DNA of 64,000 nt, from the NCBI RefSeq assembly GCF_016093545.1, contig NZ_JADKYX010000023.1, positions 1-64,000 of the forward strand, read 5' to 3'. Shown here in pieces: positions 16,048-25,099 of the stretch. Positions within the stretch are counted from its first letter, which is position 1; the number at the start of each line of letters is the position of its first letter. This DNA is from Massilia rhizosphaerae. GTDB lineage: Bacteria > Pseudomonadota > Gammaproteobacteria > Burkholderiales > Burkholderiaceae_D. The position numbers and the translations under genes were made by a program. The notes under the pieces are model-generated. The model was not told the origin of the DNA. It searched no databases and saw only the letters and a program-made list of their open reading frames with translations.

Positions 16048-17289
16048 ATGAAGTTGGCTAAAACGCACAAGATTGCTTTGTTATTCAATGCGAACAAAGC
16101 GTTTGACCGGGAAGTCATCGCAGGGATTGCCGCTTATTTGTCGAGCAGGCGAACGACCTGGGAACTGTTCGTCGAAGATGATTTCCGCTTGCGCCTGCAC
16201 AACCTGGCGCACTGGCAGGGTGACGGAATAATCGCCGATTTTGACGATCCGGACGTGGTGGCGGCGCTGTCCCAAAGCAGGGTGCCGGTGGTGGGCGTCG
16301 GCGGATCGTATGCGAACGAGGACGATTACCCGGCCGGCGTTCCGTACGTTGCGACGGACAATTTCAAACTCGTCAACCTCGCGTATACCCACCTCATCGA
16401 CGCCGGCCTGCGCCGGTTCGCCCTGTTTTCCTTGCCCGATTCCACGAAAACGCGGTGGGCGCAGGAACGCGAAAAGGCGTTCTGCAGCCTGATGCGGCGC
16501 GACAAGCTCGATGTGAACGTCTTCCATGGACCGGAGACCGACGAGACGCCGTGGGCGGCGGTCACCGCCCAGCAGGTCGAATGGCTGCGGAGCCTGCCGA
16601 AACCGATCGGCATCATCGCCGTCACGGACGCCCGGGCGCGGCAGCTGTTGCAGGCTTGCCAGATGGCGGATATCGCCGTGCCGGAGCAGGTAGCGGTCAT
16701 CGGTATCGACAACGATCCGCTCGTGCGCATGTTGTCGTGCATACCGCTCAGTTCCGTCATCCAGGGCACGCAAGAGATGGGCCGGACGGCTGCTCGCATG
16801 CTGCACCAGATCCTGGACGAGACCTTTTTCGAATGCACGCGCATCCTGATACCGCCGGCCGGGATCAATGTGCTGGCATCCAGTGCCCACCATCCGGTGA
16901 AAAATCCCCGTGTCATGCGCGCGCGGCACTTCATCCGTCAATACGCCTGCCAGGGCATCAAGGGGGACCAGGTGGCCGATTTCGTCGGGGTGTCGCGCTC
17001 GACGCTCGAGAATTATTTCCAGCAAGAGCTGGGCTGCAGCGTGCACGACGAAATCCTGCGTTTCAAGCTCGACGCCGCGACCGCCATGTTGTCGCGGGGC
17101 GACTGCACCGTGGCCGAGGTGGCGCTCCGTTGCGGATTCACGTCGAACCAATACCTGTTCGCCGTGTTCAAGCGGGAGCTCGGTTACTCGCCGCGGGAAT
17201 ACCAGCAGCGCGCGCAACTGGGCCTGCTGGCGCCACCGGGCGATGCCGCCGGCCGTGCCCTCGCGACGGAGGCCGACCTGCTGTCCTGA
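16048..17289 (+). CDS. xylR: XylR-type regulator (LacI-like sensor plus AraC DNA-binding domain)
   Basis: The product is 413 residues from MKLAKTHKIALLF. Residues 10-285 form a periplasmic-binding-protein-like sugar sensor of the XylR kind (LLFNANKAFDREVIAGIAAY, GDGIIADFDDPDVV, VAVIGIDNDPLVRMLSCIPL). Residues 310-395 form an AraC-type double HTH ending GFTSNQYLFAVFKRELGYSP. This domain order is diagnostic of XylR, which activates xylose and xylan genes when xylose is bound. No xylA, xylB or xylose transporter is nearby; instead it precedes a membrane-bound AraC regulator and exported GH42, GH51 and GH74 enzymes. A pentose effector (xylose or arabinose) is therefore an inference. An upstream Met at 15958 would add 30 unrelated residues. 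Confidence 0.88.
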   Translation: MKLAKTHKIALLFNANKAFDREVIAGIAAYLSSRRTTWELFVEDDFRLRLHNLAHWQGDGIIADFDDPDVVAALSQSRVPVVGVGGSYANEDDYPAGVPYVATDNFKLVNLAYTHLIDAGLRRFALFSLPDSTKTRWAQEREKAFCSLMRRDKLDVNVFHGPETDETPWAAVTAQQVEWLRSLPKPIGIIAVTDARARQLLQACQMADIAVPEQVAVIGIDNDPLVRMLSCIPLSSVIQGTQEMGRTAARMLHQILDETFFECTRILIPPAGINVLASSAHHPVKNPRVMRARHFIRQYACQGIKGDQVADFVGVSRSTLENYFQQELGCSVHDEILRFKLDAATAMLSRGDCTVAEVALRCGFTSNQYLFAVFKRELGYSPREYQQRAQLGLLAPPGDAAGRALATEADLLS

Positions 17290-17334
17290 CGCTGCTCCTG
17301 CCGCCCGGTCATCTTTGACGGGCAATGTGCTGCT

Positions 17335-17400
17335 CGACAAATGTGCGTAGTACCTGTCATCATGTTCACGAGACCGGGAACGGTAAGCGTACATTTGTCG
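17335..17400. promoter_or_regulatory. 10-bp inverted repeat upstream of the membrane AraC gene
   Basis: CGACAAATGT (17335-17344) and ACATTTGTCG (17391-17400) are perfect inverted arms separated by 46 bp. The outer copy ends 16 bp before the ATG. This is a plausible autoregulatory site for the downstream regulator or for XylR, although AraC proteins more often use direct repeats. Confidence 0.5.
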
Positions 17401-17416
17401 GGGTGGCAGCAGGGGA

Positions 17417-18589
17417 ATGCAGAGTTTTTACAACAAGGCGCTCGCCGGGTTGTTGGGCCTCGTCGTGGCGAGCGTGCTGATCGGCTACGCCTGCGTCCGC
17501 TTGACGTATATCCGGCTGCCGCTGCTGCCCGCTGCGGACAGCGGCTTGCGGTGGCAGGCCGTGTCGATGGCCGATTCGGCCGTGGGCGGGCGGTCGACGA
17601 TCCGGCTGACCGACGTCACCGACGCGCTCCGCTTCGAATTCGTGTCCGCGAAGGGGGCGTATTATCCGTTCGCCCACGCGGAACTGGCGTTCCGGGACAG
17701 CGCCGGCAACTTTACCCACGTCGACCTGTCCCGCTACAGCGCCGTGTCCTTCGACGTCACCTGCGCGCCCGCGAACACGCTGGCGTTCGGCCTCGTGATG
17801 TTCGAGGACAGGGTGTCGGTTCCCGGCCAGTTCGACACGTATCGCGTGCCGTATAGCTATTTCTTTTGCAATCAGCACGGCGAGCACGTCGAGCTCGACC
17901 TCGCCCGCCTGCGGACCGACCAGTGGTGGTTCGACCGTAACAAGCTGAACCTCGCGCGGCAGGAGCACACGCTGACCAAGATCGCGAAGCTGTCGTTCGG
18001 CAGTACGTTCCAGAGTCCGTTCAACGTCGTTTCCAAGGTCGAAGTCAGGGAGCTGGCGCTGATCGGCCGCGACATGCGTTATCTCTACCTGTTCGCCGCG
18101 TTCATGGTCATCGCCTGGCCGGCGTACGGCCTGTGGTTCTTCCGCCGGCATACCCGGGCGCTGCTGGCGGAGGTGAAAGACAAGATGCGCAGGGATATTC
18201 CGCTGGTCGCCTACCAGCAGCTGTCCCAGGACCTGCACCGGGACAAGGAGGAGAGCGCCATCCTGCGGTTCATGGCGACGGAATATCTCAACCCCGAGCT
18301 CGACGTCGAGACCATGGTCAACAAGGTGGGCATCAGCCGCAACAAGATCAACGAGATCCTGAAGGCGGAACTGGGCTTTACCTTTTCGACCTACCTGAAC
18401 AAGCTCAGGCTCACCGAGGCGGCCCGCCTGCTGGGCGAAAAGGAAGACACGAGCGTGGCGGAAATCGCCTATGCCGTGGGCTACCGGAACGTTTCCTACT
18501 TCAACAAGCTGTTCAAGGAAGAGTACGGCTGCACGCCGAAGACCTTCCGCAAGCTGCGCGGCGGCGCCCCGGAACAGCCGGGGTCATGA
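17417..18589 (+). CDS. membrane-anchored AraC-family regulator with periplasmic sensor
   Basis: This 390-residue protein has a transmembrane segment at about residues 8-28 and a second at about 218-240. Between them lie about 190 residues rich in beta structure (RWQAVSMADSAVGGRSTIRL, DLSRYSAVSFDVTCAPANTL) that resemble a carbohydrate-binding jelly-roll facing the periplasm. A short linker leads to a C-terminal AraC HTH pair (about residues 290-385; GISRNKINEILK, VAEIAYAVGYRNVSYFNKLF). It is thus a one-component sensor that could couple periplasmic glycans directly to transcription. It sits upstream of exported GH42/GH51/GH74 genes and is closed by a strong terminator, so it is its own transcription unit. 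The ligand is unknown. Confidence 0.8.
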   Translation: MQSFYNKALAGLLGLVVASVLIGYACVRLTYIRLPLLPAADSGLRWQAVSMADSAVGGRSTIRLTDVTDALRFEFVSAKGAYYPFAHAELAFRDSAGNFTHVDLSRYSAVSFDVTCAPANTLAFGLVMFEDRVSVPGQFDTYRVPYSYFFCNQHGEHVELDLARLRTDQWWFDRNKLNLARQEHTLTKIAKLSFGSTFQSPFNVVSKVEVRELALIGRDMRYLYLFAAFMVIAWPAYGLWFFRRHTRALLAEVKDKMRRDIPLVAYQQLSQDLHRDKEESAILRFMATEYLNPELDVETMVNKVGISRNKINEILKAELGFTFSTYLNKLRLTEAARLLGEKEDTSVAEIAYAVGYRNVSYFNKLFKEEYGCTPKTFRKLRGGAPEQPGS

Positions 18590-18746
18590 TGCGTCGCCGC
18601 GCCGAGGGATTTCATCGGGAGATTGATGGATTTCGTTGTGGCGACGCCGGCAGGCGATTACTAGAATGGATTCTCGCTGGACGTGCACGGTGTGCTTGCC
18701 GTGTCCGGATCGCCAGCGTTATCTCCTCCCGCTGAAGGTGGGTTGC

Positions 18747-18771
18747 GGGCGGCTTCGGTCGCCCTTTTTTT
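18747..18771 (+). terminator. rho-independent terminator after the membrane AraC gene
   Basis: The 7-bp stem GGGCGGC/GTCGCCC closes a TTCG tetraloop and is followed by seven T residues. It separates the regulator gene from the GH42-GH51 unit. Confidence 0.85.
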
Positions 18772-18861
18772 ATGCGCCGGTTGGCGGATTTCATAATTGC
18801 CGCCGGCAGGCCGCGGCGCCACAATTTCCGGTTTGCGACCACAATAACACGGAGGAGCACC

Positions 18862-20937
18862 ATGAGACAGTTACATTCCATCGGCCTGGGGGCACGGGCC
18901 GTCGCGGCGGCCTGCACGCTGGCCATCGCGATGTGCGGCAACGCGCACGGCGCGGACGACGTGCGCGCAGGATGGCCCGGACCGGGCCAGCTGTACGTGG
19001 GCACTTGCTACCAGCCCGTCGACCGCAGCCGGGAGCAAGTCGTGCGCGACATCGCGCTGATGAAGCAGTCCGGCTTCAAGGTCGTGCGCATGGGCGACCT
19101 GTCGTGGGATTATTTCGAACCGTCCGAAGGCCACTTCGAATTCGCCACGTTCGACTGGATCATGGACCAGATGCACGCGGCCGGCATCAAGGTCATCCTC
19201 GACATCCCCGGCCAGCCCGCGCCGTTGTGGCTGCACCATCGCTATCCCGGCGTCGACCTCGTCACCGAGCAGGGCACGCACCTCGACGCGGCGGAGCGCT
19301 ACATGGACGACATCAGCGACCCGGACTACCAGCGCCTGCTGGCGCGCCTGGCCGACACCTTGACCCGCCGCTACGCCCACCATCCCGCGCTGCTGGCGAT
19401 CGGCTACAACAACGAGTCCGGCAACGGCTTCATCTCGTATTCGGAAGCGGACCGCAAGCGCTTCATCGGCTGGCTGCAAAAGAAATACGGCACCCTCGAG
19501 GCGCTGAACAAGGCGTGGGCCACGCAGCGCTGGTCGCGCCGGATCGGCGAATGGGACGAGGTGCGGCTGCCGTACGCGGAAGGCCCCGGTCCGTACGAGC
19601 GCAAGCTCGACATGCGCCGCTACTGGTCGGACGTCACGATCGCGACCCTGGCCAAGCTCGACGCGATCCGCCGCAAGAACGTGCCGGACAAGCCGGCCCT
19701 GTCGAACCTGTGGGACAGCGCCCCGCGCAAGGGCTTCGATTACCTGTCGACCTACCGCCAGTACGCCAACTATGGCGCGATGGGCTTTTATCCTTACGAC
19801 CCGGTCGGCTCCGGCTTCGAGGCGCTGATGATGAAGGCGGGCATGGCGACGCCGATCTGGTTCAACGAATTCACGGCCGGTGGTCCGGGCTATTACGGCA
19901 CGCCGGGACGCTCGCGCATGTGGGCGCATTTCGGCCTGCTGCTGGGGGCCCAGGCCGTGCTGGCGTGGACGTTCAACAGCCACCTGGGCGGCGAAGAGCA
20001 AGCCTTGTTCGGATTGCTCGACCACGACAGCCGGCCGTCCTGGAAGCTGGACGAATTCGCCCGGATCGCGGCCGATTTCGCCAAGCTGCAGACCCTCGGC
20101 TTCCCGCGCATGACCCAGCCCAAGGTGGCCATCGCCTATTCGTTCGACAACATGATTGCCACGAACCCGACGGGGCCGGACGCCACCAACAGCGTCAAGC
20201 AGTACATCGTCACGCCTTACCTGAAGCAGGCCCATAACGCGTTCGAGCCGCTGTTCAAGGACAACATCGACGTGGCCGTCATCAACATCGCGCACGAGGA
20301 CCTGAGCCGCTACCGCCTCGTCGTCGTCCCCGGCATGTATTTGCTGGACAAGGCGAGCACGGATGCGCTCCGCCAGTACGTCGCGAACGGCGGCACGGTC
20401 ATCATGACGGCGTGGTCCGACAAGGTGAACGAGCATAACCAGTGGTACGACACGCCGCTGCCGGGCGGCCTGACGGACGTCTTCGGGCTGCGCACCAACG
20501 CGTTCTACAACGCCGGCACGTGGGTCGCGCACATCGGCGACGCGGACGTCAAGAGCACGATCGGCAACTACGAGGTGCTGGAGCCGTCGACGGCGCAGAC
20601 GCTGGCGCGCTTCACGAGCATCGACGGCGCGCCGCCCGCGATCACCGTCAACCGCTACGGCAAGGGCCGCGCGATCTACGTCGCCACCCCGGCGCAGCCG
20701 CAGCTCATGCGGCCGCTGTACCGCCAGCTGTACGACAGCCTCGGCATCGAGCCCGGACCCAAAACACCCGACGGCGTGTACGCGCGCACAGTGCAGGGCC
20801 GCACCCTGTACGTCAACACGACGGGCGACGCGAAGGACGTGGCGATCGACGGCGCCATGACCGGTGTGCTGTCCGGCCAGCACTGGTCCGGCACGCTCCA
20901 TCTCGCACCGCTGGGCGTGGACCTGCTCGAAAAATGA
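18862..20937 (+). CDS. GH42 beta-galactosidase, exported
   Basis: The start at MRQLHSIGL follows GGAGGAG by 5 nt and gives a signal peptide ending near NAHG-AD. The mature chain has a GH42 TIM barrel with YQPVDRSREQV...FKVVRMGDLSWDYFEP, the acid/base in GYNNESGNGF (Glu185) and the nucleophile in PIWFNEFTAGG (Glu336). A trimerisation-like alpha/beta domain (about residues 430-600) and a small C-terminal beta domain follow. Most GH42 enzymes are cytosolic, so export to the periplasm suggests action on imported plant galactans or galactosylated side chains. At 691 residues it is normal length. It is followed after 13 bp by GH51, forming a two-gene operon. Confidence 0.9.
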   Translation: MRQLHSIGLGARAVAAACTLAIAMCGNAHGADDVRAGWPGPGQLYVGTCYQPVDRSREQVVRDIALMKQSGFKVVRMGDLSWDYFEPSEGHFEFATFDWIMDQMHAAGIKVILDIPGQPAPLWLHHRYPGVDLVTEQGTHLDAAERYMDDISDPDYQRLLARLADTLTRRYAHHPALLAIGYNNESGNGFISYSEADRKRFIGWLQKKYGTLEALNKAWATQRWSRRIGEWDEVRLPYAEGPGPYERKLDMRRYWSDVTIATLAKLDAIRRKNVPDKPALSNLWDSAPRKGFDYLSTYRQYANYGAMGFYPYDPVGSGFEALMMKAGMATPIWFNEFTAGGPGYYGTPGRSRMWAHFGLLLGAQAVLAWTFNSHLGGEEQALFGLLDHDSRPSWKLDEFARIAADFAKLQTLGFPRMTQPKVAIAYSFDNMIATNPTGPDATNSVKQYIVTPYLKQAHNAFEPLFKDNIDVAVINIAHEDLSRYRLVVVPGMYLLDKASTDALRQYVANGGTVIMTAWSDKVNEHNQWYDTPLPGGLTDVFGLRTNAFYNAGTWVAHIGDADVKSTIGNYEVLEPSTAQTLARFTSIDGAPPAITVNRYGKGRAIYVATPAQPQLMRPLYRQLYDSLGIEPGPKTPDGVYARTVQGRTLYVNTTGDAKDVAIDGAMTGVLSGQHWSGTLHLAPLGVDLLEK

Positions 20938-20950
20938 CGAACCCGGTCCC

Positions 20951-22519
20951 ATGAACCGATTTCCCCGTCGCGCGCTGGCCGCGGGCATCGTGGCGGCCTG
21001 CGTGGGCGCGCCGGCGTCCGCCGCGGCGCCCGTCGCCGTCGCGATCGACGCGGTCCACCCGGGCCCCGTCATCAGCAAATACGTCTACGGCCAGTTCGCG
21101 GAACACCTCGGCACCGGCATCTACGGCGGCCTGTGGGTCGGCCCGGGCTCCGCCATTCCGAACACGCGCGGCTGGCGCAACGACGTCGTCGGCGCGCTTA
21201 AGGCCCTGCACGTGCCGCTCGTGCGCTGGCCGGGCGGTTGCTTCGCCGACCAGTACCACTGGCGCGACGGCATCGGCCCGCGCGCCCGGCGGCCCGTGCG
21301 GATCAACACGAACTGGGGCGGTGTCGACGAAACCAACGCCGTCGGCACGGACGAATTCTTCGACCTCGTGGGGCAACTCGGCGCCGACGCCTACGTCAAC
21401 GGCAACCTCGGGTCCGGCACCGCGCGCGAGATGTCGGAGTGGATGGAGTACATGACGGCGGCCGGCAACTCCAGCCTGGCACGCCTGCGCGCCCGCAACG
21501 GGCACCCGGCGCCGTACAAGGTCGCGTTCTTCGGCATCGGCAACGAGGCCTGGGGCTGCGGCGGCAATATGCGTCCGGAGCAGTACGCCGACGCCTACCG
21601 CCGCTTCGCCACCTTCGTCCATCCCGGCGCCGGCAACGACACACGCTTCATCGCCGCCGGCGGCCACGACGACGATACCAGCTGGACGGATTACCTGAGC
21701 CAGCACGTCTACGGCTGGGGCGTGCGGGCCGATGGCATCTCGTTCCACTACTATACGTCGCCCGGCCCGGACAAGAACGGCAAGTACGGCGCGACCGGCT
21801 TCGACGAAAGCCGGTGGATCCAGACCCTGAGCCAGACCCGGCGCATGGAAGACTTCATCGCCAACAACGTCGCCCGGCTGGACGCGCACGATCCGCAGAA
21901 GAAGCTGATGTTCGCGGTGGACGAGTGGGGCACCTGGTACGACGCGGAAGAAGGCAGCAAGCCGGGTTTCCTCCAGCAGCAGAACACGCTGCGCGACGCG
22001 CTGGTGGCGGCCCTGAACTTCAACATCTTCCACGCCCACGCGGACCGCGTGCGCATGACCAGCATCGCGCAGATGGTGAACGTGCTGCAGGCGATGATCC
22101 GCACGGATGGCGGCAAGATGGTGCTGACCCCGACGTATCACGTCTTCAGGATGTACGTGCCGTTCCAGGACGCCGTCTCGGTGCCGCTGAAGCTCGCGAA
22201 CAATCCGCCGTACACGTTCGGCGGCGTCACGATACCGGCCGTCAGCGCGTCCGCGGCGCGGGGCAAGGACGGCAGGCTGTACCTGGCGCTCGTCAACGCG
22301 AACCCGCGCGAGACGGCCGACGTCGACGTCGGCGTAGGCGGTGCCGGGGCGAGCGCGGCATCCGGCACCGTGCTCACGGCGGCGGCGATGGATGCGCACA
22401 ATACCTTCGCGGCGCCGCGCGCCGTGGCGCCGGCACCGTTCGCGGCGCGGGCCGCGCACGGCAGGCTGGTGCTGCACCTGCCGGCGAAGTCCGTCGCCGT
22501 CGTCGCGCTGCACGAATAA
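20951..22519 (+). CDS. GH51 alpha-L-arabinofuranosidase, exported
   Basis: The 522-residue protein starts with a signal peptide (MNRFPRRALAAGIVAACVGA, cleavage near ASA-AA). The TIM barrel contains VRWPGGCFADQYHW, the acid/base Glu199 in FFGIGNEAWGCGG and the nucleophile Glu325 in FAVDEWGTWYD. A C-terminal beta-sandwich completes the family layout. It releases terminal arabinofuranose from arabinan, arabinoxylan, arabinogalactan or arabinosylated xyloglucan. The signal peptide places it in the periplasm, whereas many bacterial GH51 enzymes are cytosolic. It is co-transcribed with GH42, and a terminator follows. Confidence 0.93.
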   Translation: MNRFPRRALAAGIVAACVGAPASAAAPVAVAIDAVHPGPVISKYVYGQFAEHLGTGIYGGLWVGPGSAIPNTRGWRNDVVGALKALHVPLVRWPGGCFADQYHWRDGIGPRARRPVRINTNWGGVDETNAVGTDEFFDLVGQLGADAYVNGNLGSGTAREMSEWMEYMTAAGNSSLARLRARNGHPAPYKVAFFGIGNEAWGCGGNMRPEQYADAYRRFATFVHPGAGNDTRFIAAGGHDDDTSWTDYLSQHVYGWGVRADGISFHYYTSPGPDKNGKYGATGFDESRWIQTLSQTRRMEDFIANNVARLDAHDPQKKLMFAVDEWGTWYDAEEGSKPGFLQQQNTLRDALVAALNFNIFHAHADRVRMTSIAQMVNVLQAMIRTDGGKMVLTPTYHVFRMYVPFQDAVSVPLKLANNPPYTFGGVTIPAVSASAARGKDGRLYLALVNANPRETADVDVGVGGAGASAASGTVLTAAAMDAHNTFAAPRAVAPAPFAARAAHGRLVLHLPAKSVAVVALHE

Positions 22520-22533
22520 GCGCATCGCGCGAG

Positions 22534-22563
22534 CCCGAATTTCGTTTGCGGATTCGGGTTTTT
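22534..22563 (+). terminator. rho-independent terminator after GH51
   Basis: CCCGAAT (22534-22540) pairs with ATTCGGG (22552-22558) around an 11-base loop and is followed by five T residues. It ends the GH42-GH51 unit before the GH74 promoter. Confidence 0.75.
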
Positions 22564-22699
22564 CATCATTGCCGCAGACGCCCCATCCTCACAGAATGTA
22601 CGCGACCGCCACGCGTTTCGACGTCGCCGGCGGCGCGGCCCCGCATCGTCGGCCGGCTACGCAGTCAAAACAAAACACATACATTCTTGGAGTACGAGC

Positions 22700-25069
22700 A
22701 TGAAGAAAAAATCGATCGCCCTTGCGTGCGCGCTGACCGGCGTCGCCGGCCTGCTGGCGGCCTGCGGCGGCGGCACCGGCCCCTCGACGCAGTCGCCCGC
22801 CTTCGCGGCCATGATCGGCAGCGCGACCGGCACGGTCGCCAAGGTGACCCGCTGGGCCAGCGTGAAGTTCGGCGGCGGCGGCTACGTGCCCGGCCTGATC
22901 TTCCACCCGACCAACTCGGACGTGCTGTACGCGCGCACCGACATCGGCGGCGCCTACCGCTGGAACCCGGCCACGTCGAGCTGGATCGCGATCACGGACG
23001 GCTTCGGCGTCGACGAAGGCGGCTACCACGGCAGCGAAACCATGGCGATCGACCCGAACGACGACCAGCGCGTCTACATGAGCGGCGGCATGTACGTGTC
23101 GGCCGACGGCCACGGCCGGCTGTACATCTCCACCGACCGCGGCGACAACTGGACGCACGTCGACTTGCCGTTCCCGGCGGGCAGCAATAGCCAGGGCCGC
23201 GCCATCGGCGAGCGCCTGATGGTCGACCCGAACGATCCCACGATCCTGTTCTACGGCACGCGCACGGCCGGCCTGTGGAAGAGCACGGACCGCGGCCAGA
23301 CCTGGAACCAGGTGACGTCGCTGGCGACGGCGACGATGAACAAGGACCAGATCGCCGCGTCCTACTGGAGCAGCCCGGTCGGCGTGGAGCAGGTGATCTT
23401 CGACACCGACACCCGCGGCACGGGAAGCGCCACGCAGACGATCTACACCGCCGTGGCGCCGGACTATGCGGGCGTGGCGGGCCTGGCCTACAGCATGTAC
23501 AAGACCACCGACGGCGGCGCGTCGTGGACCGGCATCGCCGTTCCGGCCGAGGTGGCGGGCTATATCATCCCGCACATGGTGCGCGCCAAGGACGGCATGA
23601 TGTACGTGGCGTTCACCAAGGGCGAGGGTCCCGGCGCCGGCGGCCCGGCCGCGCTGTACAAGTTCGACGGCACCAACTGGACGCTGCTCAAGCGCTACGA
23701 CGACACCCAGTGGACCAGTTTCGGCATCGGCGGCCTGTCCGTGTCCGGCACCGGCGCCACCACGCGCATCGCGCTGGGCGTGACCAACTCGTGGGGCAAC
23801 TGGTCCGGCCAGCCGGTGCTGCAACTGTCCGACGACGCCGGCGCCACCTGGCGCGAGATCGGATCGATGACGCCGCACAACCCGTCCAATACCGGCTTCG
23901 CCGGCTGGATGGACGACGTCGAGATCGACCCGAACAACCGCGACCGCATCCTGCACGTCTCCGGCGGCGGCGTGTGGGAGACGCGCGACGCGTCGGACGC
24001 TGCGCCGACGTGGAACTTCCAGATCGCGGGCATCGAGGAAGTCGCGACGGAAGCCCTGATGGCGCCGGCCCCGGGCGCCAACTACGCGCTGCTGCGCAGC
24101 GGCCTGGATGTGGGCACCAGCGTGCAGACGGAATTGCTGAAGGCGCCCACGCGCGGTCCGTTCGGGTGGTTCAACAGCACCTACAGCACGGACATGGCGT
24201 GGTCCACCCCGTCCTACATCGCCACCATCGGCTCCGCCTCGTCGTCGCATGCGACCACGTTCGGCGCCTATTCGACCGACTCCGGCCTGACCTGGAACGC
24301 GTTCGCCACGAACCATCCCGACGCCCAGGCCAATTCCGGCGGCGCGTCGAGCATCGCCGTGACCAAGCCGGGCAACGCCGTCTGGGCCCCGGCCAGTTCG
24401 GTGCCGGCCTGGACCGCCGACAACGGCGCCACCTGGACCTATACGAACCTGCCGGCGCTGGGCCAGGCCTGGGTGCCGCGCGGCTACCACGTGGTGGCCG
24501 ACCGCAAGAACCCGAACAAGGTCTATGCCTACAACTCGGGCGGCGCGTGGTGGCAGCAATGGTCGGAAAAGGCGCGCTTCTTCACGTCGACCGACGGCGG
24601 CCACACGTTCACCGAGAGCGCCACGTTCCCGTCGAGCGGCACCGCGCTGAACCAGTTCTACCAGACGTCGATCGCCGTCAATCCGTACACCGAAGGCGAT
24701 GTCTGGCTCGTGGACGGCTTCAACATCATGCACTCGAGCGACTCGGGCGCGACCTGGACCAGGCTGGCCGCGGCCGCGCCGATCTGGACCGGCGCCGCCA
24801 ACTCGTTCGAGCCCAAGGTGTACGGGGCCACCTCGATCGCCATCGGCAAGGCGCCGGCGGGCGCCAAGTATTCGGCGTCGATCTACGTGGTGGGCGTCGT
24901 GAACGGCGTGTGGGGCGTGCACCGTTCCGACGACGGCGGCGTCACCTGGACCCGCTTCAACGACGACAAGCACCAGTACGGCGGCATCGGCACCCTCGCG
25001 GCCGACCAGAACGTGGCCGGACGCCTGTACATCAGCGGCGGCGGCCGCGGCGTCCTGTTCAGCTACTGA
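22700..25069 (+). CDS. GH74 xyloglucanase-like lipoprotein
   Basis: This 789-residue protein has a lipoprotein signal peptide with lipobox LLAAC (Cys at about 22) and a Gly/Ser linker. Two seven-bladed beta-propellers of the GH74 type follow. The first blade has the family hallmark GGGGYVPGLIFHP...YARTDIGGAYRWN, with the likely catalytic base Asp81. GWMDDVEIDPNNRD near residue 405 carries the second catalytic Asp candidate. Asp-box motifs (STDRGDNWT, TTDGGASWT, SSDSGATWT) recur through the chain. GH74 enzymes endo-hydrolyse the glucan backbone of xyloglucan. Lipid anchoring suggests display on the outer membrane. It is co-transcribed with a PEP-CTERM gene 30 bp downstream. Confidence 0.9.
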   Translation: MKKKSIALACALTGVAGLLAACGGGTGPSTQSPAFAAMIGSATGTVAKVTRWASVKFGGGGYVPGLIFHPTNSDVLYARTDIGGAYRWNPATSSWIAITDGFGVDEGGYHGSETMAIDPNDDQRVYMSGGMYVSADGHGRLYISTDRGDNWTHVDLPFPAGSNSQGRAIGERLMVDPNDPTILFYGTRTAGLWKSTDRGQTWNQVTSLATATMNKDQIAASYWSSPVGVEQVIFDTDTRGTGSATQTIYTAVAPDYAGVAGLAYSMYKTTDGGASWTGIAVPAEVAGYIIPHMVRAKDGMMYVAFTKGEGPGAGGPAALYKFDGTNWTLLKRYDDTQWTSFGIGGLSVSGTGATTRIALGVTNSWGNWSGQPVLQLSDDAGATWREIGSMTPHNPSNTGFAGWMDDVEIDPNNRDRILHVSGGGVWETRDASDAAPTWNFQIAGIEEVATEALMAPAPGANYALLRSGLDVGTSVQTELLKAPTRGPFGWFNSTYSTDMAWSTPSYIATIGSASSSHATTFGAYSTDSGLTWNAFATNHPDAQANSGGASSIAVTKPGNAVWAPASSVPAWTADNGATWTYTNLPALGQAWVPRGYHVVADRKNPNKVYAYNSGGAWWQQWSEKARFFTSTDGGHTFTESATFPSSGTALNQFYQTSIAVNPYTEGDVWLVDGFNIMHSSDSGATWTRLAAAAPIWTGAANSFEPKVYGATSIAIGKAPAGAKYSASIYVVGVVNGVWGVHRSDDGGVTWTRFNDDKHQYGGIGTLAADQNVAGRLYISGGGRGVLFSY

Positions 25070-25099
25070 CGCGCAATCCGATCCAAAGGAGAACCGAAT

